Assembly: GCA_028285205.1 (NCBI GenBank)
Contig: JANQQA010000222.1
Span: forward strand, 1-33,991
DNA: 33,991 nt
Direction: 5' to 3'
From: Bythopirellula sp.
GTDB lineage: Bacteria; Planctomycetota; Planctomycetia; Pirellulales; Lacipirellulaceae
Shown: positions 25,036 through 33,067 of the stretch, piece by piece
Layout: every line of letters starts with the position of its first letter
Numbering within the stretch: the first letter of the stretch is position 1
Position numbers and translations under genes: made by a program
The notes under the pieces: model-generated
The model's database searches: none
The model's input: only the letters and a program-made list of their open reading frames with translations
What the model was told of the DNA's origin: nothing

Positions 25036-25072
25036 AGGCAGGTTTCCTTGTGAAGCCTGCCTGCTTTTTTTT
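25036..25072 (+). terminator. Intrinsic terminator of the Cys-rich gene
   Basis: The stem GGCAGGTTTC with GAAGCCTGCC (one T-G pair) and a 5-nt loop is followed within 3 bases by a run of eight T residues at 25065-25072. It ends transcription running plus-strand from the Cys-rich gene or from a small RNA just upstream. Confidence 0.88.
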
Positions 25073-25219
25073 GCGCCCTCGAAGCTTGCCCAGCCGGTAA
25101 GTCTAGGCAGTTTCGAAAAACCGAGAGAATTGGGCTATAGAGCAGCCCCGGCGGTCGCCGATACATGCAGTACAAAGAGAACGGGAGGGCGAAACACTTC
25201 TGGTGTTTTGCTTCAGGAT

Positions 25220-25268
25220 AAAGGTCATAGCAAGACGACGGATCGACTTGCTATGACCTTTTAATTTT
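25220..25268 (-). terminator. Intrinsic, probably bidirectional terminator
   Basis: A perfect 15-bp stem (AAAGGTCATAGCAAG with CTTGCTATGACCTTT, 25220-25234 and 25247-25261) with a 12-nt loop has A residues before and T residues after it on the plus strand. It sits just past the stop of the minus-strand TPR gene. The T-run is short, so it may act in both directions with moderate strength. Confidence 0.75.
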
Positions 25269-25275
25269 GTTGGCA

Positions 25276-26673
25276 CTAATTGGTGCCCGCTTTGGCATTG
25301 AGTTGCGCTAGCAGTTCCCGCGCCTCCTTGCGAAAGAGGATCAATCCTGCTTTTTGGTCGACAATTTTCTCCAGCGCCGCAATCGCTTTGTCGTCCTGAC
25401 CTTCCGCTGCCAGGATTTTTGCAATCAGGAAGGTCGAATCCGGCTGGATCTGCAGTTTACCCGCATCTTGCAGCGACTGATTGGCCTCCGATTTCCGCCC
25501 CAATTCGTACAGCACGTAGGCTCGTGTGACGTTGGCCTGCGCGCTGTTGGGAAGCCGCTCGGCGTTGTTTTGGGCGTACTGCAGGGCTCGCTCCTTGTCC
25601 GAGACCTCGTCGCTGGCGATCAGCAGCAGGGCCATCAAGTCGGTTGCCTGTCCGTTGCGTGGATCGAGGCTGAGAACTTTCTGGAGGGCGGACTCTGCTC
25701 GGTCAGATTGGCCCTTCATGTACGCGACGGCTCCGTCCATGAGCAACGCTGAAATTGCATCAGGCGTCTGCTTGCGTAGCTCGGTCGCAACTTGCTGGGC
25801 TTTGTCGAGTTCCTGCATCTGAATTAGCCATTCGGCATAGGCCTGAGCCACTTTGGCGTCAGACTTGTCTTCGTTGTAGGCCTTCTCAAACGACTTGCGT
25901 GCTTTTTCAATTTCGTCGTTGCCATAGAAAAGTTGGCCCAACGACACGAACGGATGGGGCGCATCCGGATTGAGTTCCCGTGCTTTGGTCAGTGACGTGA
26001 GCGCCTCTTTCGCTTTGTCCAAGCGGAACAAGACGATTCCCATGCGCGTGTGGGCCAGTGCGTTTTCGGGGTCGATCGCCAGCCACTGTTCAAGATATTC
26101 GCGCGCTTGATCCCACTGCCGTCTTCGCTCGGCCACGGCCTCCCGTCCAGCAAAAATACGAATCTGAAAGTTTCGCTTGCGTTTGGTGTTCTCCGTAAAT
26201 TTCTCCACCAGCGGAGAAGCATACTCAAACAACGCCAGGGCTTCGGTTGTCCGTTGGGCGCGGAAAGCTTGATCCGCGAGAATTAGGTACGCCTCCGGAT
26301 CGTCGGGCGCCTCGGTGGCGGCCCGTTCCAGATAGAACTGCAGGCCGCGAGCACTTCGATAAAAGAGGTGCATCTTGGCCAACATCACACTCACGGGCGC
26401 AAGCTTCGGATACTTTTCTTTGGCTCGTTCCAAAAAGTCTTGTGCTCCCAGGACATCACTATTCTCGAAACGCTGAATGGCCTTATCGATTTCCGGGTAA
26501 TCGCGATTCGAGAGCGACACGGCATCGCCAATCAAGTATTTCGGCGACATCTTGTTGCTGCTGGCCTGTTGAGCCTGGGAGAGGCCGGGAGCCACACAGG
26601 CTGCGAGCAACAAGCCGGCAAGCAGCTTCGAGTTTAGAGATGCGTGGGCAGAGACAAACTTGCTTGAGATCAT
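25276..26673 (-). CDS. Secreted TPR-repeat protein
   Basis: The 465-residue product starts with a signal peptide (about 1-35, ending near L-S-Q-A-Q-Q) and contains multiple tetratricopeptide repeats, for example A-L-A-H-T-R-M-G-I-V-L-F-R-L-D-K-A and P-H-P-F-V-S-L-G-Q-L-F-Y-G. It should act in the periplasm or at the outer face of the cell as a protein-binding scaffold. The ATG at 26673 is preceded by GAGG 5 bp upstream; the frame is open for 23 more codons without a signal-like start. A long hairpin follows its stop. The 294 bp upstream to the ABC permease hold no supported gene. Confidence 0.9.
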   Translation of the reverse strand: MISSKFVSAHASLNSKLLAGLLLAACVAPGLSQAQQASSNKMSPKYLIGDAVSLSNRDYPEIDKAIQRFENSDVLGAQDFLERAKEKYPKLAPVSVMLAKMHLFYRSARGLQFYLERAATEAPDDPEAYLILADQAFRAQRTTEALALFEYASPLVEKFTENTKRKRNFQIRIFAGREAVAERRRQWDQAREYLEQWLAIDPENALAHTRMGIVLFRLDKAKEALTSLTKARELNPDAPHPFVSLGQLFYGNDEIEKARKSFEKAYNEDKSDAKVAQAYAEWLIQMQELDKAQQVATELRKQTPDAISALLMDGAVAYMKGQSDRAESALQKVLSLDPRNGQATDLMALLLIASDEVSDKERALQYAQNNAERLPNSAQANVTRAYVLYELGRKSEANQSLQDAGKLQIQPDSTFLIAKILAAEGQDDKAIAALEKIVDQKAGLILFRKEARELLAQLNAKAGTN

Positions 26674-26967
26674 GATTTCCTCAACGTGAATCGGCCCAGC
26701 GCGGGGCTTATTTGTAGTGGGCATGTGTCGGCAGATAACCACACTCGCGGGTAACCACTCATTCTAAACGATTCGATCGGGGTTTGCACCAGTCCGGAGG
26801 TGGGCCGATTTGGGAAGGCGACGAAATGCCACGAGGTTGGCAAGGTTATTCGGATCACGCAGTTTGGAGGGCCTCGGCAGAACCGGCTCGACTCGTCTAA
26901 TTGGCTCACCTATAGTGGAGTTTGCGCAATCCTTTGACGATCGTCAGGTAGCGCATGTCGCCACCCT

Positions 26968-28773
26968 TTGAGTCGCATCGAGGTGTTCCCGTTGTTTGTT
27001 GGGCCGGTTTTCAATCGCGAGATTATCACGACTCCGCGCAGCTTGCGACTCTACCTGACGCGAGCGGTGTACGTCGCGGCCCTATTCGGGTTGGTGTTCA
27101 CCGCCTGGCTGATTTTGTTTGGTTCCAAACAGCAGAGCGGCTTGGCAGATCTGGCTCGGTTTGGGTCCGCGATTTTTGCGGTGTTGGCTCCGCTTCAGCT
27201 CGCCATTGCTGTGGCGTTTTCCGCGCTCCTGACAGCCGCCGCCGTCGCCCAGGAGAAGGATCGCCGCACGCTCGATTTGCTGCTAATGACCAACCTCAGC
27301 AACGTCGAACTCGTGCTCGGCAAGCTGCTGGCCAGCATGCTCGCGATCGTGGTCCCCGCGCTGGCGGGGGTCGCGTTGCTGATGCTGATCACCCTGTTGG
27401 GGGGCGTTTCCTACGGTCAGGTGTTTCGTGTCGTTGCGGTGACTTTCATCTCTGCGGCAGTGGCGGGTAGTCTGGGATCAACGATTGCGCTGTGGCGCGA
27501 GCGTACGTTTCAGTCGTTGGCTCTGACGGCTCTGCTGCTCATGCTGTGGTTGATCGGCGGCGAAATGATTGCGGTCGGTGTGTTCGGTCAGCAGTGGCTG
27601 GGTGTGAGCGCAGAAGACTGGGCCGTGGCTGTTTCGCCACTGCGCGCGATCTTTGCGGCGACGCGCCCACTAGTGGCAAGCTCCGCAGAGTTGGGCCAAG
27701 TCCCGTGGTACCGAGTCCCGGTCACCATGTTCTTAATCGTGGGTACGGTCGGTACCATACTGCTGAATTTGTGGGCGATCGCCCGCGTACGCGTGTGGAA
27801 TCCAACCCAAGAGGCTCGACAGCCCGCCTCGGAGATTGATTCCGAAGCGACCGAGGCAACCGCTGCACACGCCATGGGTTCGGCTTCTCGTCGGGTCTGG
27901 GACAATCCGATCCTCTGGCGAGAACTCTGCACTTGGGCGTACGGTAAGAAGATCATCGTGGTGCGGATTGCCTATCTGGTGATCTTTGCGATTTGTAGCT
28001 TCGCGCTACTTTCCGCCCTGGAGACGAGCACGCCAGCTTACCGTGCCGCGACCGGCGCCGTGTCGGATACCACCAAGCCTCTGGTGCCGTTGATGGTGTT
28101 GGGCTTGATCCTAGTCAACGCGCTGGCAGTGACTTCGCTGACGAACGAACGCGACCTGCGTGCACTGGACCTGCTGTTGGTGACCGATCTGACTCCCAAG
28201 GAGATAATCTTCGGCAAGTTAGGCGGCATTTTCTACAATTCGAAGGAGATGATTCTGCTGCCCATCGGACTCTGTCTGTTGTTGTGGTACCAGGAATTCA
28301 TGACGACCGAGAATCTGATCTTTCTTACCATTGCCACGTTGGTGATGAATGCCTTCGTGGCGATGCTGGGGGTCCATGTGGGCATGACGTATTCAGAGTC
28401 GCGGACCGCTGTGGGCGTAAGTCTGAGCACCGTGCTGTTCTTGTTGTTGGGAATCGCCGTCTGCATGCGGATGATGGTAGCCTTTCAGGGATCTTTCAAT
28501 AATCAGCTGCAAGCGTTTGTGGCGTTCATGGTTGGCGGCGGGGCTGGTCTTTTTCTGACGCTGGGCAGACGAAACCCATCCAAGGCGATCGGTCTGGCAT
28601 CGTTCGCCACGCCGTTTGTGACCTTCTACGTGATTACGAGCTTCTTGCAGGCGAGTTTCGGCGCGGCATTCTTACTGACCGTCGCGACCTACGGTTTTGC
28701 CACGACGGCAATGTTGATACCGGCAATCGCTGAGTTCGACGTGGCCACGGGGAGAACGACTGATCAGACGTGA
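26968..28773 (+). CDS. ABC-2 type permease, two-block
   Basis: The roughly 601-residue membrane protein has about 12 hydrophobic segments arranged as two related halves. Each half carries the same motif: K-D-R-R-T-L-D-L-L-L-M-T-N-L-S (about 98-112) and N-E-R-D-L-R-A-L-D-L-L-L-V-T-D-L-T (about 392-408), followed by a G-K-L segment. This duplication marks planctomycete-style ABC-2 permeases. No ATPase gene is next to it in the window, so its partner is elsewhere. The start is uncertain: TTG at 26968 is listed, GTG at 26983 would give V-F-P-L-F-V-G-P-V-F and is equally possible, and no good ribosome-binding site fits either. The transported substrate is unknown. Confidence 0.88.
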   Translation: MSRIEVFPLFVGPVFNREIITTPRSLRLYLTRAVYVAALFGLVFTAWLILFGSKQQSGLADLARFGSAIFAVLAPLQLAIAVAFSALLTAAAVAQEKDRRTLDLLLMTNLSNVELVLGKLLASMLAIVVPALAGVALLMLITLLGGVSYGQVFRVVAVTFISAAVAGSLGSTIALWRERTFQSLALTALLLMLWLIGGEMIAVGVFGQQWLGVSAEDWAVAVSPLRAIFAATRPLVASSAELGQVPWYRVPVTMFLIVGTVGTILLNLWAIARVRVWNPTQEARQPASEIDSEATEATAAHAMGSASRRVWDNPILWRELCTWAYGKKIIVVRIAYLVIFAICSFALLSALETSTPAYRAATGAVSDTTKPLVPLMVLGLILVNALAVTSLTNERDLRALDLLLVTDLTPKEIIFGKLGGIFYNSKEMILLPIGLCLLLWYQEFMTTENLIFLTIATLVMNAFVAMLGVHVGMTYSESRTAVGVSLSTVLFLLLGIAVCMRMMVAFQGSFNNQLQAFVAFMVGGGAGLFLTLGRRNPSKAIGLASFATPFVTFYVITSFLQASFGAAFLLTVATYGFATTAMLIPAIAEFDVATGRTTDQT

Positions 28774-28832
28774 AATGCAGCTATGACGTACTAGGAATGA
28801 CGACCGACGAAAACAGCAGGAGTTGCCTGGAT

Positions 28833-28886
28833 ATGGAAGCGGCCCGTTTTTCGTCAACCGTTGTTTTCACGAGACACGCGCCGTGA
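28833..28886 (+). CDS. Possible 17-aa coupled leader upstream of CNNM gene
   Basis: A 17-codon frame begins with ATG 10 bp after an AGGAG site (28818-28822). Its stop TGA overlaps the GTG taken as the start of the CNNM gene (GTGA). Such overlap is typical of translational coupling. The peptide has no recognisable sequence feature. It may equally be that the AGGAG belongs to a TTG or other start of the downstream gene, so this is tentative. Confidence 0.25.
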   Translation: MEAARFSSTVVFTRHAP

Positions 28887-30142
28887 TCGTTCTGCAACAA
28901 TTCAGTCCGCTGTTTATAGCAATGATGCTGCTGGCGGCGGGTTCTGCGTTCTTTTCTTGCAGCGAAGCGGCCTTGTTCTCCCTGCAGGCCGACGATCGGC
29001 GTGCACTGCGCAGCGGTGGGATGAGTGGGCAAATCGCGATACGATTGCTCGAATCGCCCGATCGGCTGCTCACCGCGATTCTGTTCTGGAATCTGATCAT
29101 CAACATCGTCTATTTCGCGCTCGCTTCGGTGGTCAGCATCAAGCTCGAGCGCGATAGGCTGCACGCCGAGGCGGGCACGGTCGCGCTGGTGGCGCTATTG
29201 GCAATCATTTTGTTTAGTGAAATGATCCCCAAGACGGTTGGAGTACTCATGCCGCGCGTGTTGGCACAGACTCTGAGTCTTCCGCTGGCTGCCGCAGTGC
29301 GTGTATTCGATCCTCTTCTGCCGATGTTCGCCGCGACAAACCGAGCCGTACGGAGACTGCTATTTCCGAACTTTCGGGCGGAGCCGTACTTGGCTCTACG
29401 TGACTTGGAACAAGCCATCACGGTGTCGACCGCCGATGAAGAGTTGGCGGCACTGGAGCGGTTGGCGCTACAGAATATTGTGTTGCTTTCTGACCAGCGG
29501 GCTGACGAGTTGATGCGACCGCGCAAGCAGTATCGATCGTTCTCGCCCCCGGTGAGCCTCAACGACTTGGACGGCCGGCCGACGCGTAGCGGCTATGTGC
29601 TCGTCAATGAGGAAGGTAGCGACGAGATCATCGGCGCGATCGCATTGAACTACTTGCCGACCGTTCCTCGCAATCATCTGGAGCGGTTCGCCAAGCCGGT
29701 GATTTACATTCCGTGGTGTGCCACGGCTGCGTCGGTGCTCAACGAATTGCAACGTCAAGAGCGAGAAGTCGCGGCAATTATCAACGAGTTGGGCGAAACC
29801 ATCGGGATTGTCACCTTGGAAGACCTGCTGGAGTACGTGTTTGCCGACCAGGCGAGCCGCAGCGCGCGATTGCTAGAGACCTCGCCCATCCATCAACTGG
29901 AAGAGAATCTCTGGCAAGTCACGGGTATGGCGACTTTGCGGCGGCTGAGTCGTGAGTTCGACGTGCAGTTGCCCACGATGAAAAGTACGACGGTCGCGGG
30001 AGCCGTGCAAGAAGTCCTGCAACGACTACCCGCGCGCGGCGACCAGTTCGAATGGGAGATATTCTCGCTGGAAGTGATCGACGCTGAGCCGCTGGAGAAC
30101 TTGCTAGTGCACGTGCGATTGCGATCGGAGCAAACCGAGTGA
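28883..30142 (+). CDS. CNNM/hemolysin-type membrane protein with CBS pair
   Basis: The 419-residue protein belongs to the CNNM (DUF21) family, proposed to transport or sense Mg2+ or other divalent ions. The N-terminal membrane domain holds F-F-S-C-S-E-A-A-L-F-S-L (about 23-34) and the F-S-E-M-I-P-K motif (about 111-117). A CBS-domain pair follows (about 185-310; G-Y-V-L-V-N, A-A-I-I-N-E-L-G-E-T-I-G-I-V-T-L-E-D-L), then a C-terminal CorC/HlyC domain (about 330-419). The GTG at 28883 is taken from the overlap with a short upstream frame; a TTG at 28823 is possible. A second, shorter CNNM gene follows 79 bp downstream. Confidence 0.92.
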   Translation: MIVLQQFSPLFIAMMLLAAGSAFFSCSEAALFSLQADDRRALRSGGMSGQIAIRLLESPDRLLTAILFWNLIINIVYFALASVVSIKLERDRLHAEAGTVALVALLAIILFSEMIPKTVGVLMPRVLAQTLSLPLAAAVRVFDPLLPMFAATNRAVRRLLFPNFRAEPYLALRDLEQAITVSTADEELAALERLALQNIVLLSDQRADELMRPRKQYRSFSPPVSLNDLDGRPTRSGYVLVNEEGSDEIIGAIALNYLPTVPRNHLERFAKPVIYIPWCATAASVLNELQRQEREVAAIINELGETIGIVTLEDLLEYVFADQASRSARLLETSPIHQLEENLWQVTGMATLRRLSREFDVQLPTMKSTTVAGAVQEVLQRLPARGDQFEWEIFSLEVIDAEPLENLLVHVRLRSEQTE

Positions 30143-30221
30143 AGTCACTATCGAGATGGCAAGCTACTTGTGAGTTTGCAGTTTGTACCGCTGAAGTGGC
30201 TGTTTTCAAATTGACTCTCCT

Positions 30222-31187
30222 ATGTTGATTATCCTCCTACTATTGCTGATCGGGTTGCTCCTGAGCGCGTTCTTCAGTGGCTCGGAGACAGGATTTTATC
30301 GCGCTACGCGAGTGCGACTGGCTATCGAAGTGCTCGCGGGAAACTGGATCTCCAAGGTGTTGCTGTGGTTGGCACATCAACCGACGTTTTTCGTCGCGAC
30401 GATGTTGGTCGGCAACAACTTGGCCAACTACGTCACTTCGCTGTCAGTGGTCATGGCCTCTCAGCGTTTCTTTCCCTCAGGCGGGGCACTCGTTGATGTC
30501 CTCGGACCGATTGTGATTGCGCCCGTGTTGTTTCTGTTTGGTGAGTTGCTTCCCAAGAGCTTATTCTTCGAAGCGCCTAACCGATTGCTCAAACGTTGCA
30601 CACCGGTGATTGTGCTGTGCAGCGTGCTCTTCGCTCCGATCACCCTGGTTCTGTCAGCCTTTAGTCGGGTTTTGCAGTTGGTGACCAACAATAGCCCTCA
30701 AGAACTGCGTCTGCGGCTTGCCAAGCGTGAGTTAGGCGAGCTATTGGATGAGGGGCATGAAGTGGGAATCTTGCTGCCGGCGCAACAGGGGCTGGCGCAG
30801 TCGATGCTCGCGGTGGCGGGCAAACCAGTTAAGACTTTCGCTCTGCCGGCAGCCCGCGCCGTACGCGCGACGACCACAATGCGAAAGAGCGATGTGCTAC
30901 GCATCGCCCAGCGGCACCGCCGCACGTTGCTGCCGGTGGAAGACACCCGTCAAGGTCGCAAACTCGTCGGCTACCTGCGGATGATGGACCTCTACCTCGA
31001 CGATGCATCCTCACTGCCCGAGCCGAGGCCGCTGGTGGAATTGCAAGCGGAGCAAACTTGCCTGACGGCGCTGCGTCGGCTGAGCCAACGCGAAGACGCG
31101 CTGGGGCACGTGCTCGACGACAAGGGCCGTACGGTGGGATTCGTCACAGGTCGAGAACTGCGAATGGCCTTGCTGAGCGCGTCCTGA
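30222..31187 (+). CDS. CNNM-like membrane protein, short form
   Basis: The 321-residue protein has the DUF21 membrane domain (1-about 155) with F-F-S-G-S-E-T-G-F-Y (17-26) and F-G-E-L-L-P-K-S (106-113), then a CBS-like region (about 205-315; R-T-L-L-P-V-E-D, V-G-Y-L-R, V-G-F-V-T-G-R-E-L). It lacks the C-terminal CorC domain seen in its upstream neighbour. The two may work together or form a hetero-oligomer, with the short form supplying only the ion-path half. The ATG at 30222 opens directly into a hydrophobic segment; no clear ribosome-binding site is visible. It is the last gene before the foreign-looking segment. Confidence 0.9.
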   Translation: MLIILLLLLIGLLLSAFFSGSETGFYRATRVRLAIEVLAGNWISKVLLWLAHQPTFFVATMLVGNNLANYVTSLSVVMASQRFFPSGGALVDVLGPIVIAPVLFLFGELLPKSLFFEAPNRLLKRCTPVIVLCSVLFAPITLVLSAFSRVLQLVTNNSPQELRLRLAKRELGELLDEGHEVGILLPAQQGLAQSMLAVAGKPVKTFALPAARAVRATTTMRKSDVLRIAQRHRRTLLPVEDTRQGRKLVGYLRMMDLYLDDASSLPEPRPLVELQAEQTCLTALRRLSQREDALGHVLDDKGRTVGFVTGRELRMALLSAS

Positions 31188-31363
31188 TTCGTGATCGAAG
31201 GCGCGCTTGAGGAGATCGGTCCGCTATCGCGCCAAAGACATCGAGTGCTTTGGCGACGCCGGCGAATCGTCCGATCCTGAAACGAGAGGCCCATCCAAGT
31301 AGCGCACAAAAAAGGGGCCTCGCGTACCAGACGAAAGACCCCGTGATTAAGGAGAACACCCCT
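31188..31363 (+). promoter_or_regulatory. Leader with hairpin before the orphan gene
   Basis: A 7-bp perfect stem (GAGGCCC at 31286-31292, GGGCCTC at 31315-31321) with a 22-nt A-rich loop lies about 45-80 bp before the start of the orphan gene. GGGG and CCCC tracts further on could form an alternative pairing. AAGGAGA at 31349-31355 is a strong ribosome-binding site. A promoter could not be located. Confidence 0.35.
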
Positions 31364-31741
31364 ATGATACCCCAAGGAAGGCAAAGACGCGAGCCAATTC
31401 TCATAGTTACCCATGGTGACGGTACTTTTGACGTCCACGCCGAGAACTTGAGCGTCAATATCGTTAAAACACCCTATTTGGGTGGATCTTACCAATTTCC
31501 TCAGGCTGAGGATTATCTGGAGGAAACACTCTCCCCTTTCTGGCGGAAGCTGTATTTTCCTGGGCTGATCAAGGCATCGGGGGATACCAGGCCGCTGACG
31601 CCATCGTCAATCCAGGAAGCCGAGTTCGTGGATTCGATGCTTGAGACTTGCGACCGTGTCGACGGCATGACTCAACCCATAGCCGGATCCGCCAACGCTG
31701 CTCAAAAGAGGCTGACACGAGCACGGAGGGCAGCCGGTTGA
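31364..31741 (+). CDS. Orphan 125-aa protein of putative element
   Basis: The ATG has a strong AAGGAGA ribosome-binding site 8 bp upstream. The 125-residue product begins M-I-P-Q-G-R-Q-R-R-E-P-I-L-I-V-T-H-G-D-G-T-F-D-V and ends with basic residues (K-R-L-T-R-A-R-R-A-A-G). I recognise no family; a short HGDGTFDVHAEN-like stretch and an acidic middle are all that can be noted. Its stop overlaps the TTG start proposed for the ATPase gene (TTGA), so the two form one operon, as in small integrated elements where a short protein precedes a replication-type ATPase. Confidence 0.65.
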   Translation: MIPQGRQRREPILIVTHGDGTFDVHAENLSVNIVKTPYLGGSYQFPQAEDYLEETLSPFWRKLYFPGLIKASGDTRPLTPSSIQEAEFVDSMLETCDRVDGMTQPIAGSANAAQKRLTRARRAAG

Positions 31742-33003
31742 ACGATCGATTGCAAGTTGAATGCGGTCCTCGCGAGCGCAACGGCAGCCGCATAGTGATT
31801 GCAAGCCTGGGCGATGTTGTCCACCGCGACCGACTCGACGTCGACCGAGACAGTGAACGCCGCAAGTTCCGAGAGCGGGCCTGCAAGAAATTCGGACTTG
31901 GTGACGACGCGCACGAAGCGATTGAATCGCAACTAATTCAGGCAGCGGACAATCAAGACGAGGGTGCCGATAGCCTCTGGCAACCCATCGCTACCACGCT
32001 CGCGGACGTAGTGCCTTCCACCCCGAAATATCTGTGGCCGGGACGCATGCCGTTTGGGATGCTTACTTGCGCTGACGGCGACGGTGGCGTCGGTAAGGGA
32101 CTGTCGATCATGGACATAGCCGCTCGTGGTTCTCGTGGCGATGCTCAGCCACCACACAATGCCCCTGATGGAACGTTCGAGCCTTGGTCTAAGTTGTTCG
32201 TCACTTCTGAAGACTCGGATGAATACGTCCTTCGTCCACGTGCTGAGGCGGCTGGGGTGAACCTAGAACGCATCCACACAATATCAAGCGTTGAGATACC
32301 GTGAGTAGAAAAGCGACCTCTGAAGCTGAACGTCGACGTATCCGCGATCGAGCAGTTGGTTGTCGACCGTAGTACGAGGTTCGTTGTCATCGATCCGTGG
32401 TCGGAATTCTTGGGCGATGGGCTGTCGATTAACAGCGATCAAGATAACCGCCAGGTACTGGGACCTTTGGCAGACATGGCACAAAAAACCAACACCGCTG
32501 TGCTGCTGGTCAGGCATCTATCCAAAAAAGAGGGGCAGGCCGCTCAGTATCGAGGCGTGGGTAGCACTGCACCGCTGAACGCCAGCCGAGCTGCTTTCGT
32601 GGTAGCTCCCAATCCAGAGGACGCTAGTCGCCGCGTCTGGGCGTGCACGAAGTTCAACATCGGCATCAAGCCACCGTCGCTGGCATTTCGCATCGAGACG
32701 CATCAGGACGCCGCACGTGTGGTCTGGGAGAGTGAGACGGAGTTGACGGCGGGTGACCTGATGAAGTCTACAAACAGTGGCGATGGCAGCAAGCTGGGGC
32801 GAGCTAAGGCCATTCTCGAGGAGATTCTTTCAGACGGTCCACGCGGCAGCAACGAAGTCCTGGAGGCACTTGAGGAGGAGGGCATCAGCAAGCGTACCTA
32901 CCACACCGCAAGGAAGGAATTGGGCATCAAGAGCGAGAAGACTGGATTCAATGACGGCCAATGGCTGCTCACACTTCCATCGACCAATGGAGCCGACTTC
33001 TGA
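31738..33003 (+). pseudogene. RepA/AAA_25-like ATPase with in-frame TGA stop
   Basis: Read through one in-frame TGA at 32302-32304 the frame is continuous for 421 codons, which is about the length of RepA-like AAA_25 ATPases. The N-terminal half has a Walker A-like G114-D-G-G-V-G-K120-G, with Gly instead of Ser/Thr at the end, and F-V-T-S-E-D. The C-terminal half has Walker B (F-V-V-I-D-P-W), V-R-H-L-S-K-K and a winged-helix-like end. Both halves fit the same family without a frameshift. Such ATPases drive replication of small integrated elements. The TGA may be a nonsense mutation or a base error; the downstream half could be translated from a TTG at 32356, but no ribosome-binding site supports it. 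The TTG at 31738 has GGAGGG upstream. Confidence 0.75.
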
Positions 33004-33039
33004 TTGCAACCTTCGCGAAGAATGCAACGAAGGATGCAA
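33004..33039. repeat. Imperfect inverted repeat after ATPase stop
   Basis: TTGCAACCTTCG at 33004-33015 is the reverse complement of CGAAGGATGCAA at 33028-33039 with one mismatch. The word TGCAA occurs three times in this stretch. There is no T-run, so a terminator is unlikely; an element boundary or a protein-binding site is possible. The call rests on these arms alone. Confidence 0.4.
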
Positions 33040-33067
33040 ACGGTGTACCCTGCCTAGGTGCCAGGCG

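Larger units (their letters stand above)
24904..25275. other. 372-bp convergent intergenic region
   Basis: No gene can be supported here. The stretch holds a stem-loop at 24984-25013 (CGGTAGCC with GGCT-C-ACCG, one bulged base), a plus-strand terminator at 25036-25072, a 9-bp hairpin with one G-T pair at 25189-25211, and a long perfect hairpin at 25220-25261. A small structured RNA ending at the first terminator is possible but unproven. Confidence 0.5.

Noticed and set aside
26955..27470. Frame starting with ATG at 26955 overlapping the ABC permease start
   Set aside because: Its product is low-complexity Arg/Gly-rich sequence out of frame with a clear multi-pass membrane protein.
32302..32304. 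Selenocysteine reading of the in-frame TGA
   Set aside because: RepA-like ATPases have no known selenocysteine site, no catalytic Cys is expected there, and no selenocysteine insertion hairpin was evident.
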